NCBI GenBank assembly: GCA_020466095.1
Contig: CM035808.1
Coordinates: 19,280,272 to 19,344,271 of the forward strand
DNA: 64,000 nt
Reading direction: 5' to 3'
Origin: Chlorops oryzae
Lineage: Eukaryota > Arthropoda > Insecta > Diptera > Chloropidae
Shown here: positions 52,875-64,000 of the stretch, one piece after another
Numbering within the stretch: position 1 is the first letter of the stretch
Layout of the letters: each line of letters starts with the position of its first letter
Position numbers and translations under genes: made by a program
The notes under the pieces: generated by a model
The model's database searches: none
What the model saw: the letters and a program-made list of their open reading frames with translations, nothing else
Told to the model about the DNA's origin: nothing

Positions 52875-53640
52875 CTAATGGTTTCATATACGTATAGAAA
52901 ATTTTGTTTCTTTTCTTTCTTAATTCTTTTCTTATATTTTAATGTTTATGTTTTGTTGACTGCAATCAGAACAAGTGGTTTTGCAAACTTTTAAATTAAA
53001 TTTTCATTACAATAAAAAATTTAAAATGTCAGTTGTTATAACAAATGAAGAATTGTTTCATTTGTGGATTGGGCAGGTCAACGAGACAAAAGCTAATGCT
53101 TTATTTTCTTACATAGAAGAGAAATTTATGCGATTCATGTGAGAAATATATTATAAAAGATCAAAAAGGAATAACATTTATTTAGCAAAAATCATCACAA
53201 TGGCAAAGAAATAGGTCTTTTGGGGCAAACATCTCAACAAAAAATTTTTAACTAACAAGTAAAATTTTGAATAAAGAAAACATTTTGAAAAGACAAAAGT
53301 ACAGATAATAATTAAAAAATTTGGTTTGGAGTTTTATTGAATTTTTTATATTTTTACAATCATTTGAAAAAGGTGAAGTTTTACAATTTAATCGCAATTT
53401 TTGACAAAATTATGACATTGACATTAAATTTGATTTCAGATTCGGAATCAGCGACCTCAAATTAACTAAAATGCCAAAATTCATTAACTTTGGACTACTC
53501 CTTCTATTTTTGTCCCACTTTTGTATCGAGACAAAGCACTGTGCTACGTGCCGAATATTCGGTTGCCGAATATTCGTTATTCGGCCGAGAGGTTGACCGA
53601 ATATTCGGTATTCGGTATTCGGCCAAATCCACTATTCGTG
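52875..53640. other. Spacer with an ATTCGG-repeat patch
   Basis: Mostly AT-rich. The patch 53557-53632 contains about eight copies of ATTCGG or its complement (CCGAATATTCGGTTGCCGAA and similar), perhaps a transposon end. A 38-codon frame at 53026-53142 was considered and not accepted as a gene. Confidence 0.45.
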
Positions 53641-53650
53641 GCATTACTAC

Positions 53651-54143
53651 TTAAGGGTTTAAAACAAAAAAAATTAAAATGAAATTCACCCTTTAATTAA
53701 AATTGATTTGTGCAAATTGAAACATCTCGGACAAATGAAAACGCCTTAAAGATCTAATAAGGATTTCTTCTCGAGAGTCAGAATACCTAAAACATGTTCA
53801 GGAACATTTAGTTCGTAGGCAAGAGACGCAAGACAGAAATAAACTTTTCCTTGCCTCTTTTGCCATCGAACTGAATGTTCCGGAACATATTTTAGGTATG
53901 TCTGACCTCTCGACCTTTTCTTTTCGACCGTAAATTCTTATTTTTATGCCCTTTTTGGGTTACATTCGTGTTAATTCGTACGAAAGAGTGCACGAAACAA
54001 TTGACAAAAAAAAAACGCTCAATTATTCTCAACATTCCCGCACTTTGCTCGCCCAAAAAGTGGGAATCGAGGACAATATTTGACATGTGTAAAAGGCCTC
54101 AATCGCAATACAACGGATACAAAAGTCTGGCAACCAACTTTAG
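53651..54143. repeat. Segment duplicated upstream of domeless, right copy
   Basis: Colinear with 51510-52628 but without the roughly 630-bp middle. It ends at CTGGCAACCAACTT, about 400 bp before the domeless start codon, so it may include promoter or 5' UTR sequence. It contains the same inverted repeat (about 53772-53913). Confidence 0.75.
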
Positions 54144-54541
54144 TTTTCGTCGAGCTCGAATTCTTGGAAATTTGAAAATTGAGCAAAGTAGAGTTAAGTA
54201 AAAATTGCGTGAAATTAGTGAAAGTTTGTGTTTAATTGTTGAAAAAGTGTTAAAAATCCAAAACTAGTAAAAGAAACGTGCAAATAACTTCGATTTGTGT
54301 AAATAATTGCCTCAAGCTATGAAATGAAGTAACGACGAAATTCAAATTCCTGGAAAAGCTAGATGAGGAGATTTCTTAGAATTGGGCAAACATATCTGAT
54401 GCGTTATTATAGATATAGAGGTCGAAATGTCGAATCTCCTATAGCCATATGTGCATGATTTAAGCGTAATTCATAAAGAAGAACCATTAAATTCAATAAA
54501 TTTTATTTGTAATTGTAAAAAGAAAAAGAAAAACAAAAACA

Positions 54542-57500
54542 ATGAAATCGAATGTGCGAGGGTTAATGCTTTGTGCTGCGGTAATATTTTTACATTACCG
54601 CTACGTGCATTGCAAGTACGATCTGCCAGGAGAAACTTCACCAGCTTCGGTTGAGATCGAAGTGGGCGATAGTGTAAACATTACCTGCCGAATGAATCCG
54701 GAATTTTTCGAAGAACGCAGTGTACGTGATTTATATTTTGTCAACACTATTACTCATCTACGTGTACCTAATTCGGATATAAAAATAATCAACGAAAACA
54801 CAATTGTATTCATGCTGAGAAATGCTAAAGAAAGTAAATCGACCTATTGCTGCATGTGCGGCAGTGATGCCATAATGGAGACGAGAGTCTATGTTGGTCA
54901 TAAGCCACAGCCGGTTACGAATTTTACATGTACTTCGTACAATTTCGAATATATGAAATGTAATTTTACCAAACCCGAGAACTATGTGCTCACACAATAT
55001 AATGTTAGCTATCATTTCGATCTGAAGGCTTACAAATATACGCCAGCATGTGATTTTAAGAGATCTCCTTTAGTTACGTGCACTTTAGCTTTTGAGACAT
55101 ACCATTCGAAGGAGAACATTTTCCATTATGAGATTATGGCAAGCAACACTTTGGGAACACTGACGCAAAGATTCGATGTTGATAGCATGAGTGTTATGGT
55201 ATTGGAGCAGCCTGGACAAAATTTCTCCTTGCGGCAATTGACTGCGGACTCGGCAACGTTTACATTTCGTTTTAAGAACTATTCGAGAGGACTACAATGG
55301 GAGGTTATATTGGAACCGAAAAATCTAAGTGCTATGAATTAAGTCCACAAGTACATCCGATTCCAATATCGAATAATGAATTCGAGTTGAGTTTGAAAAA
55401 TTTAAAATATGCTTTCTATGAGTATCGTATCGGGTTGCGGGTTCGGCTGACCGCAGTGAACAATTGGAGTGATCTTTTCAACTATTGGTTTCGTACACTA
55501 TCTCGTATACCAGATCGACCGCCGCGTATTGATGTTGGTGCTTTTGAGACTGATCCTTCTGATGAGCAGATACGACTCTATTGGGAAACATTGCAACCAT
55601 ACGAATACAATGGAGATAATTTCAATTATGTGATTGAACAGCTTGGCGGCATGTCGGAGTATGTATTTTTTTTTTTTTATGGAATTTCTATGAACTCTTT
55701 GCTAAAAATTCTTCATTTGATTCTAGGCCAAGGAAACCTCTTCTATTAGAATCGAATTCGGCTGTATTTCTTTGGAAAAAGGAATTGAAATACGAGTTTT
55801 CCATTCGTAGTCGAAACGATGAAGGAATGTCGAAAGATGCCACACGCATCACGATTCCAGCTATGACGTCTGAGATTAAAAGAAAAAACTCTACTCCACC
55901 GGCCGTGTACAGTATTTATCATGAAAATACTAGTGCATTTACAATAACATGGATAGCACCGAAAAACTTAACGGCTTTATTGGATTATACAGTGTTTTGG
56001 TGTCGAAAGAAGAGTCTGCTTTTGAATGTTTGCGAGGTAGTGTTAACAAAGATTCAAATATTCAATTAAGCGATTAAGGCCCATTTGCTACTGTTCCGGT
56101 TAAAGTTTATCGTCACGATATCCTCTCAAAATATTAAAATTTTCATACAAATTTTTTTTTTTTTTCGGAATGAAAACTTTAATCAGAACAGTAGCAAACG
56201 GGCCTAAGACTTTTAAATGAATTTTCATTCGTTTGAGCTATTTTTTTTTTTTTTAGGGCTCCATACATTTCGAACGTGTTCCGCGTGATCTCAATCATTT
56301 TACAACTCCACCTCAAGAGCATACTTTAAGTATGGCTGTTTCAGCAAACTATGAACAATTCAACACCGGTCTACATTGGACAGAGTGCACCATGTCGGAG
56401 AAAACTGATCTTATAAAAATGGAACCGAAAGTTGAAGCAACTTCAGCGACAAGCATAAAAATTGAATGGGGAACGGGAAATATATGCCCTTCGATCTTAG
56501 AGGGTTATAACTTAAGCTACTGTGCCGTTAACGTAATGGGTCTTACAAAGCCGGAAAATGAGACCTTGCTCGCTTGCGTTAGCGATGAAGCTGTGCAACA
56601 AATTTCAATTAATAAAACTTTCAAACGTTGGGAACTACAACACCTCAAGCCGTTTACTACTTATAAAATTGAAATGTTTATGTTCGCAAAGCATAAATTT
56701 GGCAAAAAGAGTAATCCACAATTAATTCAGACGTGGGAGTCGGCGCCGTCCGCACCACTTCAATTGAACGTTTCACATATAACGAACGCGAGTGCAATAG
56801 TTTCGTGGCTACCGCCAAGCGAACCGAATGGAAAAGTACGCGCCTACATAATAGTACTAAATAATGAAAGCATTGAGATACCATCTAATATTGATGAAAC
56901 ATCAGGACGTGTTGTCTATAGAATTGAAAATCTTAGTATGTCAACCGTTCACGTGGCATATGTGATTGCGCGAACTCTTCCGAATTTACGTTCTCCAATG
57001 TCGAATATCATTGAATTTAAAACACTTGTCGGATGTAAGTACATAGTTCTAAAATGTGCATGGAAATCATTATTATTTTTTTTTTTGTTTTGTGTATTTT
57101 GTAAATTTTCTTAAATTTTAGATCCTTCGATGCCTGGTCCTGTTAGTTTGCAGGATAGCAAAAACGATGCTCAAATCAAATGGATAACACCAAAAGGTCG
57201 TACTGACTTTTACGAAGTTGCCGTAACATTATTGAAGGGCGATGAAGTTATGAGTCGTCGAATTAGTTTTGTCATCGAAGCCAATTCGTGTGCGTTTCGT
57301 ATACCGAAATGTTTTGATCATGAATATCGTACCACGGTGGATGTACGTTCTGTAAATGCTGCATCGCTTTTGAATGAGATTGATATTTCCTCCGATCATG
57401 AAACTGGCAATTATCATGACGCCGATGCTCAGTTTTACGATGGTGACGATGAATTAAGTTGTATTGGCAGGAATGATATTGATGAAAGGCAAAAGTTAGC

Positions 57501-58562
57501 ATTGGAAATTTATAGGAATACTTCTGCTTATCGTTTATACAAATCAGCTTGGCAACGTGGGCCCATATTCAGCTGCGCTGCCAGTGTATTAGGCACAATT
57601 ATGCTTTACGTTACATTACCGATATTCTTCATTGGTTGTCTCATGGTTTCGTTGTATTTTATGCGCCAAAAATATAATAAAATGGCTAACATTCATTGTA
57701 CACTGCCCGCTGCATTGGACGCATATATGACGAAAGATATTTCTGGTGTCAGTACGACACTCTCTCATAATTTCATAACGAATTTAACGGGCGAAGGTGT
57801 CACAAATCAAAGTAGCAATATTAACACAGCTTCCAATATTCAACACAATATTTCTACGCAAAATGAAGAGCTTTGCCTTTTGGAGGCGACTTCACAAAAC
57901 TCATTTGTAATCAATGATCATGTTCAGCAATTGGATTTTCCGCAATGTCATCAGTCGACACAAAATATATCAACACAGCTCTCTTAGAGGAAGATAGTGC
58001 CAAAAATTTCGAAATGTCCTCGGACAGTGAGACGAACGATGCCAATGATTATTTGAATGTCAATTTGAAAAACGATTTCAATCCACGGCCAAATAACAAT
58101 ATGTCACCATATGTCCAAGCAAGCGATATTTTAAATCAAAGTCAGCATAATGGTATTGTTGTGCCAATTTTACCCATTCATAATTCTTATATTAAACCTA
58201 ATGCATTGACAAATTGGCAAAATATTACTGAAGAACTCCAAACACCAACCTACATTTCCCCAGAGAACATTTCTAAGCCAAGAACTGAAAACATTTTGGA
58301 AGCCCATAAAAGTAATACTCAACCGTACATTGAACCATCGCAACCGTACATTTCAGCTTCGGATCTGGTGACTTCCAACAATGGATACACTACACTTGAA
58401 CAATTGAATAAATTGTCTTCATTTTCACCCGCCGCTAATAACTTAAGTAATCGCAATGAAACGCTTCCTGTAAACGATAGCTCAGCAATATCTGGCTATG
58501 TTACGCCGAGAGAATTAACTGCTTTTGGGCAACAGCATCAGCAGCAACATAATTTCTCTTGA
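54542..58562 (+). CDS. dome: Domeless, JAK/STAT cytokine receptor, 5 exons, about 1215 aa with two apparent frame breaks
   Basis: Exons 54542-55658, 55727-56036, 56257-57034 and 57122-58562 (one intron more may lie in the 5' UTR). A signal peptide (MKSNVRGLMLCAAVIFLHYR) precedes a cytokine-binding module (paired Cys; NNWSDLFNYW resembles half a WSxWS box) and several fibronectin III domains. The transmembrane helix is near 57590-57655 (VLGTIMLYVTLPIFFIGCLM). The cytoplasmic tail holds tyrosine motifs such as TYISPENI, PYIEPSQPYISASD, GYTTLEQ and GYVTPREL. It binds Unpaired ligands. The frame shifts once within 55276-55339 and again within 57918-57985; each needs one missing base (or two extra). 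With those allowed, phases and length fit Domeless (about 1280 aa in Drosophila). Assembly error is the simplest reading. Confidence 0.9.
56078..56204. mobile_element. PIF/Harbinger-like MITE, 127 bp, in a domeless intron
   Basis: Ends are GGCCCATTTGCTACTGTTC and, on the other strand, GGCCCGTTTGCTACTGTTC, flanked by TAA (56075-56077 and 56205-56207). It lies entirely within the intron between 56036 and 56257. Confidence 0.78.
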
Positions 58563-59880
58563 AATTCTAAATATTTATTCTCTCAGTATATGAAATTTTC
58601 ATCAGAATTTTTCTTTTCACATATTAACTCTCTAACTACGTGAATTATATTATATTTTGATTCTATTATAAATGGCTGTTGACCATTAACTCTGGACAGT
58701 TTTGTTCTAACATTAGCTTCCGCCGTTAAATCGGTGGCTGCGAATATGTTAAATCGAAATACGTCGTTCAATAACTTTCTATGCTGTACCTCAATTCTCA
58801 AAATTCACTTCTACTCACTCACTCAGTATGACACTAGTTCCTATCCTTCAATGCAGCTTTTAATTAATTATTTTAAATATTTTATACATGTATATTTTAC
58901 GTATTTTAACTGACTTAAGTTTCATTTATAAGTATTAACGATGTTAAAGACTAATAGCAACTCTTTAAGAGTTGTACATATTTCATAAAAAAAACAAAAA
59001 ACAAAAAAAAAAAACATTCAAAACAAGCTAAGAACAAAATTTTTTTCTTAAGTTTTCCAACTTTTGATGAAAGATTTACTTTTTTTTATTTATTATAATA
59101 AGAATTATATTGCTATTTAAATTTTATATATTTCAGTGTAGTGTTAAATATTTGAAAAGTATTAAAATTCTATTAATTGGGAACACTTTGTTTTGAAATT
59201 TCTTTTTTATTTTATTTATATTTTATTTTTATTTAACAGTTCTACTTATCGGACTATATTAGAGTTGCGTTGATGTATTAATAGCATGAATAAGGCTCCA
59301 TAGATAGGGATGATAGAATTTATTTGAATTCATCGTAGTTTGTAGTTAATACGAAGTCCAAAAAGATTTGAATGTTAGAAGAACATTGAGGTGAAAATGG
59401 CATAAAAGATGCGTAATATCATGTTTCCACATTGAATTAACATAGTGAATTAACCATATGGATTAGAGTCTGTAAAGCATCTGCATCAAATCTTATCAAC
59501 ATTATAATTTGTTTTTAGTCTCCTGAACCAATATTTTCAATAATAATCGTAATTATACGCTTCTAAATAACTCCGAAATAACTCTAATTCATTTAATTAA
59601 TTCACTATGTGGAAACATGCTATAACTTGGAATGATCAAAGTCGGGTTGGACCGGCTGCTATTTTATTAATTCTATATTTTAAAATTGCTTTCCATTTTA
59701 AAGAGCAATAAAACGTATATTTATATACTGATAACACGAACTGAGATTTAAAGTCAATCAATGTATTGCATAATCTCTTATAATTCCCATATCAAAAATC
59801 GGAACATTGGAAACGCTATTTTATACTGGGTTGTTATGCTCTAAAAAAAAGGAAAATTACTTCGAAGTTCTTATTGCATA
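58563..59880 (+). other. Domeless 3' UTR and flank
   Basis: AT-rich, no coding frame. It includes a small MITE-like inverted repeat near 59419-59620. Polyadenylation signals are plausible but not unique. Confidence 0.45.
59419..59622. mobile_element. Small MITE-like inverted repeat
   Basis: ATCATGTTTCCACATTGAAT at the left and, on the other strand, AGCATGTTTCCACATAGTGA at the right. ATAGTGAATTAA is also repeated inside. The flanking duplication is unclear. Confidence 0.45.
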
Positions 59881-59922
59881 ATATTGATTAAACTTCATTT
59901 TTTCGGGCGAACGAAAAGGTTA

Positions 59923-60276
59923 AGAGGGAGAGGGACAGAGAGAGAGAGCGAGAGTGAGAGGAGGAAGAGAGGAGAGAGTAGGGAGAGAAGAAAAAGGAGA
60001 AGAAGAAGAAGTATGAGAGAGAAAGAGGAGAGAGAAGAAAGAGTGAGGGAGAGGGAGAGAGAAGAGAGAGAGAGGAAGGAAGGTGAGGAGAGGAGAGAGA
60101 AAGAGTGAGGAGAGAGAGAGAGAGAAGAGTGAGAGAGAGAGAGAGAAAGAGTGAGGGAGAGAGAGAGAGAAAGAGTGAGGGAGAGAGAGAGAGAAGAGAG
60201 AGAGAGGAGAGAGAGAGAAGAGGAGAGAGAGAGAGAGAGAAAGAGTGAGGAGGAGAGAGAGAGAGAGAAAGGTGAG

Positions 60277-60310
<34 letters not shown>

Positions 60311-60428
60311 GAAGAGTGAGGGAGAGAGAGAGAGAAAGAGTGAGGGAGAGAGAGAAAGTGAGGGAGAGAGAGAGAGAAAGAGTGAGGGAGAGAGAGAGGA
60401 GAGAGAGGAGAGAGAGAGAGAGAGAGAC
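59923..60428. repeat. (GA)n purine tract, about 500 bp
   Basis: Almost pure purine on the plus strand: GAGAGA with many GTGAGG, GGAGAG and AAAGAG interruptions. Long Ser/Leu and Arg/Glu frames here are artefacts of the repeat. It separates domeless from the next gene, and in flies such tracts can bind GAGA factor; that is a possibility only. Confidence 0.95.
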
Positions 60429-60575
60429 AAACAGAAAGATAGATCATGAAATTGCGTTATTAGGCTTTATTGGTTTTTAGTGTCTACATGAATTGCCATT
60501 ATATTCTTCAAGTCATGCTAGATGGACCCAACACCAACACTGAGAATAGGTGTATTTATTTGATTGTCTAAAAAT

Positions 60576-61351
60576 TTACTCAGATGAAAATTGTAAAATA
60601 TCCTTCCAATCATTATATTGAAAGAAATCGACTATTGCACGCATAGCTTGCTTAAAGGCCATGATCTTTTTGCTTCTATCGGTTTCATGTAGGCCTTTAG
60701 CCACATAATTTTTCTCGATTAACTCATTAATTCGAACGTATTCAGGGTGCTTTTGTTTCTCTTCTTCAGGTACCGTTTGAAACATTGGTACCCATTTCTC
60801 ATGAACATTCTCGATAAACTCATCGGTTGCTGCTTGATCTTTTTGCGCGAAAATTCCAATTTCCTTTCGAATGACTTCCAACTGCTCCTCGCTGGTGGCT
60901 TGAATTTTTTTTTCCATAAATATAATATCCATCAAAACGCTTTTCATAAGCTGAGCAGCACCGTTCGCAAGATCAGACGAAATTTCATGATTCGCCTTTT
61001 CTTTAATTTCTTCCACAATGGTTTTTTGCTCTTTTATGTGCTTCAATTGTTCTTCTTTTAGATATAGGCTCTTTTCCAACGATTCATAAAACTCATCAGC
61101 GGCTTTTAATGTAGATAAGATTACTTCCTTCATTTCCCTTTTTAACACAGTTCCAAGATCATTTGCAAACTTATCTTTGAAGTCATCATTTGCGCATACG
61201 TGCTTTAAAAGAAGCTTTAAGAAATTCAAATAAAAAAAAAAAAAAAAAAAAGTTTTATATATTATTTTGTAAAAGTATATGGTAGATGTATTTTTATAAT
61301 TACCAAAACAATAACTCCAGGAAACAGAAGAGACACTTTTTTCGAATTCAT
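60576..61351 (-). CDS. Secreted coiled-coil protein of unknown function, 2 exons, 228 aa
   Basis: Exon 1 (61351-61304, 16 codons, MNSKKVSLLFPGVIVL) and exon 2 (61214-60576) give 229 codons in phase. The N-terminus is a signal peptide, with cleavage probably after HVCA. The mature part is helical and rich in Glu and Lys with heptad-like spacing (SLYLKEEQLKHIKEQKTIVE), and has no cysteines. A C-terminal block reads AMRAIVDFFQYNDWKDIL. I do not recognise the family; the form recalls secreted insect helical proteins of reproductive or digestive tissue, which is a guess. Clean frame and splice phase support a real gene. Confidence 0.78.
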
Positions 61352-62510
61352 TGCACTTAATTTTGCTGAAAAACTTTTCAGTCTACATTAAATTTTGAAA
61401 GTTCAGCCTTTTATATGTGAATTCCAAGAGATTATGCATTGCATTGATTCACTTTAAAGCTCTGTTTGTGTTATCAGTATTCCAATATACCTTTCATTGC
61501 TATTCAAAATGAAAAGCTCTTTTAAAATATAGAATTAATAAAATAGCAGCAGTCGGTTCAACCTGTATTTTAAAACTGCAATCATAACCATTACAAAATA
61601 AATGGGCTTGAAAAATGATGCTCATAATTCGAGACCCACTGAACACGCTCAAAGGACTCCCATTACACGACAGTACATACAGTATAGCAATGTACATTGT
61701 ACATAAATAAAGACATTGTGAATAAAAAAAAACCTTAAATAAAATACAAATTTTTAAAAATTGCAAGTGACAACAAAATTTGTTTGATTGTGTTGAGTGA
61801 AATCAGCACTCATCAGCACAGTATATTTTCACATATATGTACATACATAATCTATAAGGATTGAATAATAATGTGCTCTCGAATTCGCGGAATTTCATAC
61901 ATACAAACACATTTTTATTTGTTCGAAAGAATTTACAAATTTCTGCGATGACATTCCAACGAATGTGCGCAATAAAAAGAAATTCAGAATTCTCTTTGGG
62001 AAATGAAACGGAATGAGATTAATATATATTCATTGAGCGATTGTATCATTTTCTATTAGAAATCAAATTTCATTTCTTGCAAACCAATTGCAACGTAAAA
62101 TGTATGTAAATTTTAATATACATATGTATGTATATAAAGTCGAAATCTCATATAAAGAAGTTCAAGGGACCGGGGAAGAAATTCATTACAGAGCGGAATT
62201 CGTTATTGAGAATTACGGCTGTGCACATGACATGATTTTCTTATGGTGGAAGTGGATTTTTCATTTATTTATAACGAAGCTATCAAATCACTTAGTTTTG
62301 AGTGAAAGAAAATACTGCGGCGAAAAAAAATTACAATGGCATGTTTGAGAACAACAATTGTTTGAATATTTATTTTAGAGCTTACAAGATATTTTTATAT
62401 AGGTTTATATGAATGTATGTATGTATAATTTCTTATAACAGTTTTCAAAGGAATTTTTACGATAGATTTTCGCACGCCTTAACGCATCTTAAATTAGTTT
62501 TATAAACATT
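61352..62510. other. Intergenic region between the secreted protein and beta adaptin
   Basis: AT-rich with microsatellite-like TACATA runs (about 62115 and 62410). The region left of 62511 should include the beta adaptin 3' UTR (62350-62510). No additional gene was supported. Confidence 0.45.
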
Positions 62511-64000
62511 TTAAGGTGAACGTATGATTGCTTCGTAGGCGGCGAAAATCATTGAAGCCACTTCAACGGAACGTGACTTCAAGCTGAGTGTTGCATCCGG
62601 ATTGCCAGGCTGCAATTTCAACTCTAGTAATACCCAAATGTTATTTGTCAGTTTCAACGATTGATATAGCATATCTTGACCCTCAACATTGCGTTTGGCA
62701 ATGGTGAAAACACTATTGGTTGTCATTTTAGAAGCGATCCCATCGGTGGTTCCACTGACACCGCTTAAACTGTATTGCACCTCATTTGCAGCCGGAATTT
62801 CTTTCCATGTGTTCAAAAAGACTCGCTTGTCCAGTTGTCCGTCTTCAGTGAAGAAAACATTGCCATGAACTAGACAGGCGAAATAGAATATATCGATGTT
62901 GTTCTTTATAGCAACTTGTAGATTGTTGAGTGGCTCCATCCGTTGAACTGGTCCTTGTGTGCGCAGTATGAGTGTTGCTTCACAGCTTTGATTTGGCGGT
63001 AATGGTGCCAATTGCAATGGTCCAGCTGGTACCAAACCAAAGCTATTCTTATTCAATTGTACAGCAAAACCAGTCATTGGTTGCATAGCCTTATTGGTGA
63101 AAGTCATATCCATATGAATTTCACCATTTCGACGTGTGAATGTACCCTGAACTTCGAGACCTTTTCCTTTTTCTGCCGGGAGCCAAACAATTTTTGGAAT
63201 TTGTACGCCTGCACTAAGCGACGCACCGGAGAGACCAAAAATGTCACCGAGCAAACTGCTGGCACCACCTGCAGCTGCCGGCTCACTAGGTCCACCGCCG
63301 AGCTATTAAGATTAAAAAAAAAAAAAAATTTTTTTATTAATGCTTATTAAAGATGCAGTCTCATCGTCATCCACTTACTAAAATATCTAGTCCTCCGCCC
63401 AATAGATCAACATTGCTTGTTGGTGCTGCAACAGGCATTGCAGGCGCATTAATATCCATTGACAATAAGTCTCCAATTAATGATTCCTGATTTGGTATAA
63501 CCATTGCTTCACCAGTTGTTGCGGCAGTATCGTTATCGTTTGTAGCACCACCCGTGGCACGATTAGGTAATGATTTTCGAACTCCTGCTCCACGTCCCTC
63601 AACGAAAGCAGTTGGTGGCTTATGATAAACGCTAGCCAAAGAACTTATATGACAAATAAGTTCATCCAGTAAAGTAGGTTCTAATAGATCCGTTTCCTCC
63701 GATATTAAGGGCTTGTCGGCCAAAACGACTTCTTTCGCTGCACCAGGATCAGTTGAAAGCAAACGCCAGTATATAAATCCACGGTCACGTAAATCAGGAT
63801 TATCAGAGTCTTGAGTTGCCAACGAGAGTACATGTTGAACTAATTCCTGTGTATCAGATGGTCGTTTCAGGAAAAGCTTAACAACGGCCGTGAGCAGTTG
63901 AAGTTGAACTTGTGCATTTTCATCGGGAAATCCTTCTAAGAAACTATCAAGTAACTCGTCGGCATTATCTATACGTTCGGCATATTCGCCTATAATCCAA
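62511..64000 (-). CDS. AP-1-2beta: AP-1/AP-2 beta adaptin, C-terminal part (5' end beyond window)
   Basis: Two exons are visible: 64000-63379 (continues off the window) and 63302-62511, joined in phase ([12 protein letters not shown]). The upstream exon ends the alpha-solenoid trunk ([29 protein letters not shown], then ADKPLISEE) and enters the Ser/Gly/Ala-rich hinge. The hinge has acidic and LLGDI/LLGGG-type clathrin-box-like motifs. The last exon is the beta-sandwich and platform ear ([19 protein letters not shown] to [13 protein letters not shown]). Flies use one beta subunit for both AP-1 and AP-2, so it acts in clathrin coats at the Golgi/endosomes and plasma membrane. Confidence 0.95.

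Noticed and set aside
53026..53142. 38-codon frame beginning MSVVITNEELFHLW
   Set aside because: Plausible composition but too short, surrounded by AT-rich decayed DNA, and I see no splice site or downstream exon that extends it. Could be an eroded exon.
55304..55329. A GT...AG pair exactly 26 nt apart in domeless that would restore the frame if spliced
   Set aside because: 26 nt is far below any workable spliceosomal intron in flies, and splicing would delete natural-looking receptor sequence (VILEPK). A single-base indel explains the break better.
59884..60480. Long Ser/Leu-rich and Arg/Glu-rich reading frames in both strands
   Set aside because: They are translations of the (GA)n tract in several frames and have no other coding feature.

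Overview
This window is eukaryotic nuclear DNA: every multi-exon gene has GT-AG introns, AT-rich non-coding sequence and dense transposon debris. The gene set (domeless, Cdc42 ending CKFL, Rpt6, a SLIRP/ACBD6 pair, AP-1/2 beta adaptin) indicates a higher fly. A tephritid-like fruit fly is my best guess, by inference only. From memory, several of these genes lie in Drosophila Muller element A (X, about 18D-19F), so this looks like a partly conserved syntenic block.

Layout. 1-4.1 kb: the 3' part of an R1-clade-like non-LTR retrotransposon, its poly(A), a TTA microsatellite and a pogo-like element inserted in that microsatellite. 4.4-12.4 kb: an intact 15-exon ABCA transporter (minus, 1699 aa). 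12.4-16.4 kb: repeats, including a rearranged snap-back mariner. 16.4-26.2 kb: a second ABCA-like gene (minus, 13 exons, 1617 aa) whose reading frame is intact but whose nucleotide-binding motifs are eroded; one intron is almost entirely 1.38 kb of pentanucleotide satellite. 26.5-28.4 kb: a dispersed repeat split by a hAT element. 28.5-29.6 kb: SLIRP and ACBD6 in a two-cistron arrangement (plus). 29.8-31.2 kb: Rpt6 (minus). 32.4-34.6 kb: ACBD3 (plus). 35.2-35.5 kb: a small nuclear-looking protein (minus). 35.7-37.2 kb: two PIF/Harbinger-like elements, one carrying a Myb/SANT-like exon. 37.5-40.9 kb: Cdc42 (plus), with a hAT element in its probable 5' UTR intron. 40.9-46.7 kb: a transposon nest containing a 3.78 kb element with roughly 880-bp, nearly identical inverted repeats and an intact one-intron gene. 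47.6-49.7 kb: mitochondrial OSGEPL1 (minus). 50.3-54.1 kb: foldback elements and a duplicated segment upstream of domeless. 54.5-58.6 kb: domeless (plus), with two apparent single-base frame breaks. 59.9-60.4 kb: a GA tract. 60.6-61.4 kb: an unknown secreted coiled-coil protein (minus). 62.5-64 kb: the 3' part of AP-1/2 beta adaptin (minus), running off the window.

Exon models were joined by eye. For both ABCA genes, Rpt6, ACBD3, Cdc42, OSGEPL1, the transposon gene and the secreted protein, the proposed exons sum to an exact multiple of three with compatible phases, which supports the boundaries. I consider the strongest candidates for something new to be the 41852-45630 transposon with its unclassified protein, the ABCA-like gene that lacks both H-loop histidines, and the snap-back mariner. 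There is no operon-like defence or metabolic system here. The genes are mostly independent housekeeping or signalling genes, and the accessory content is transposons.
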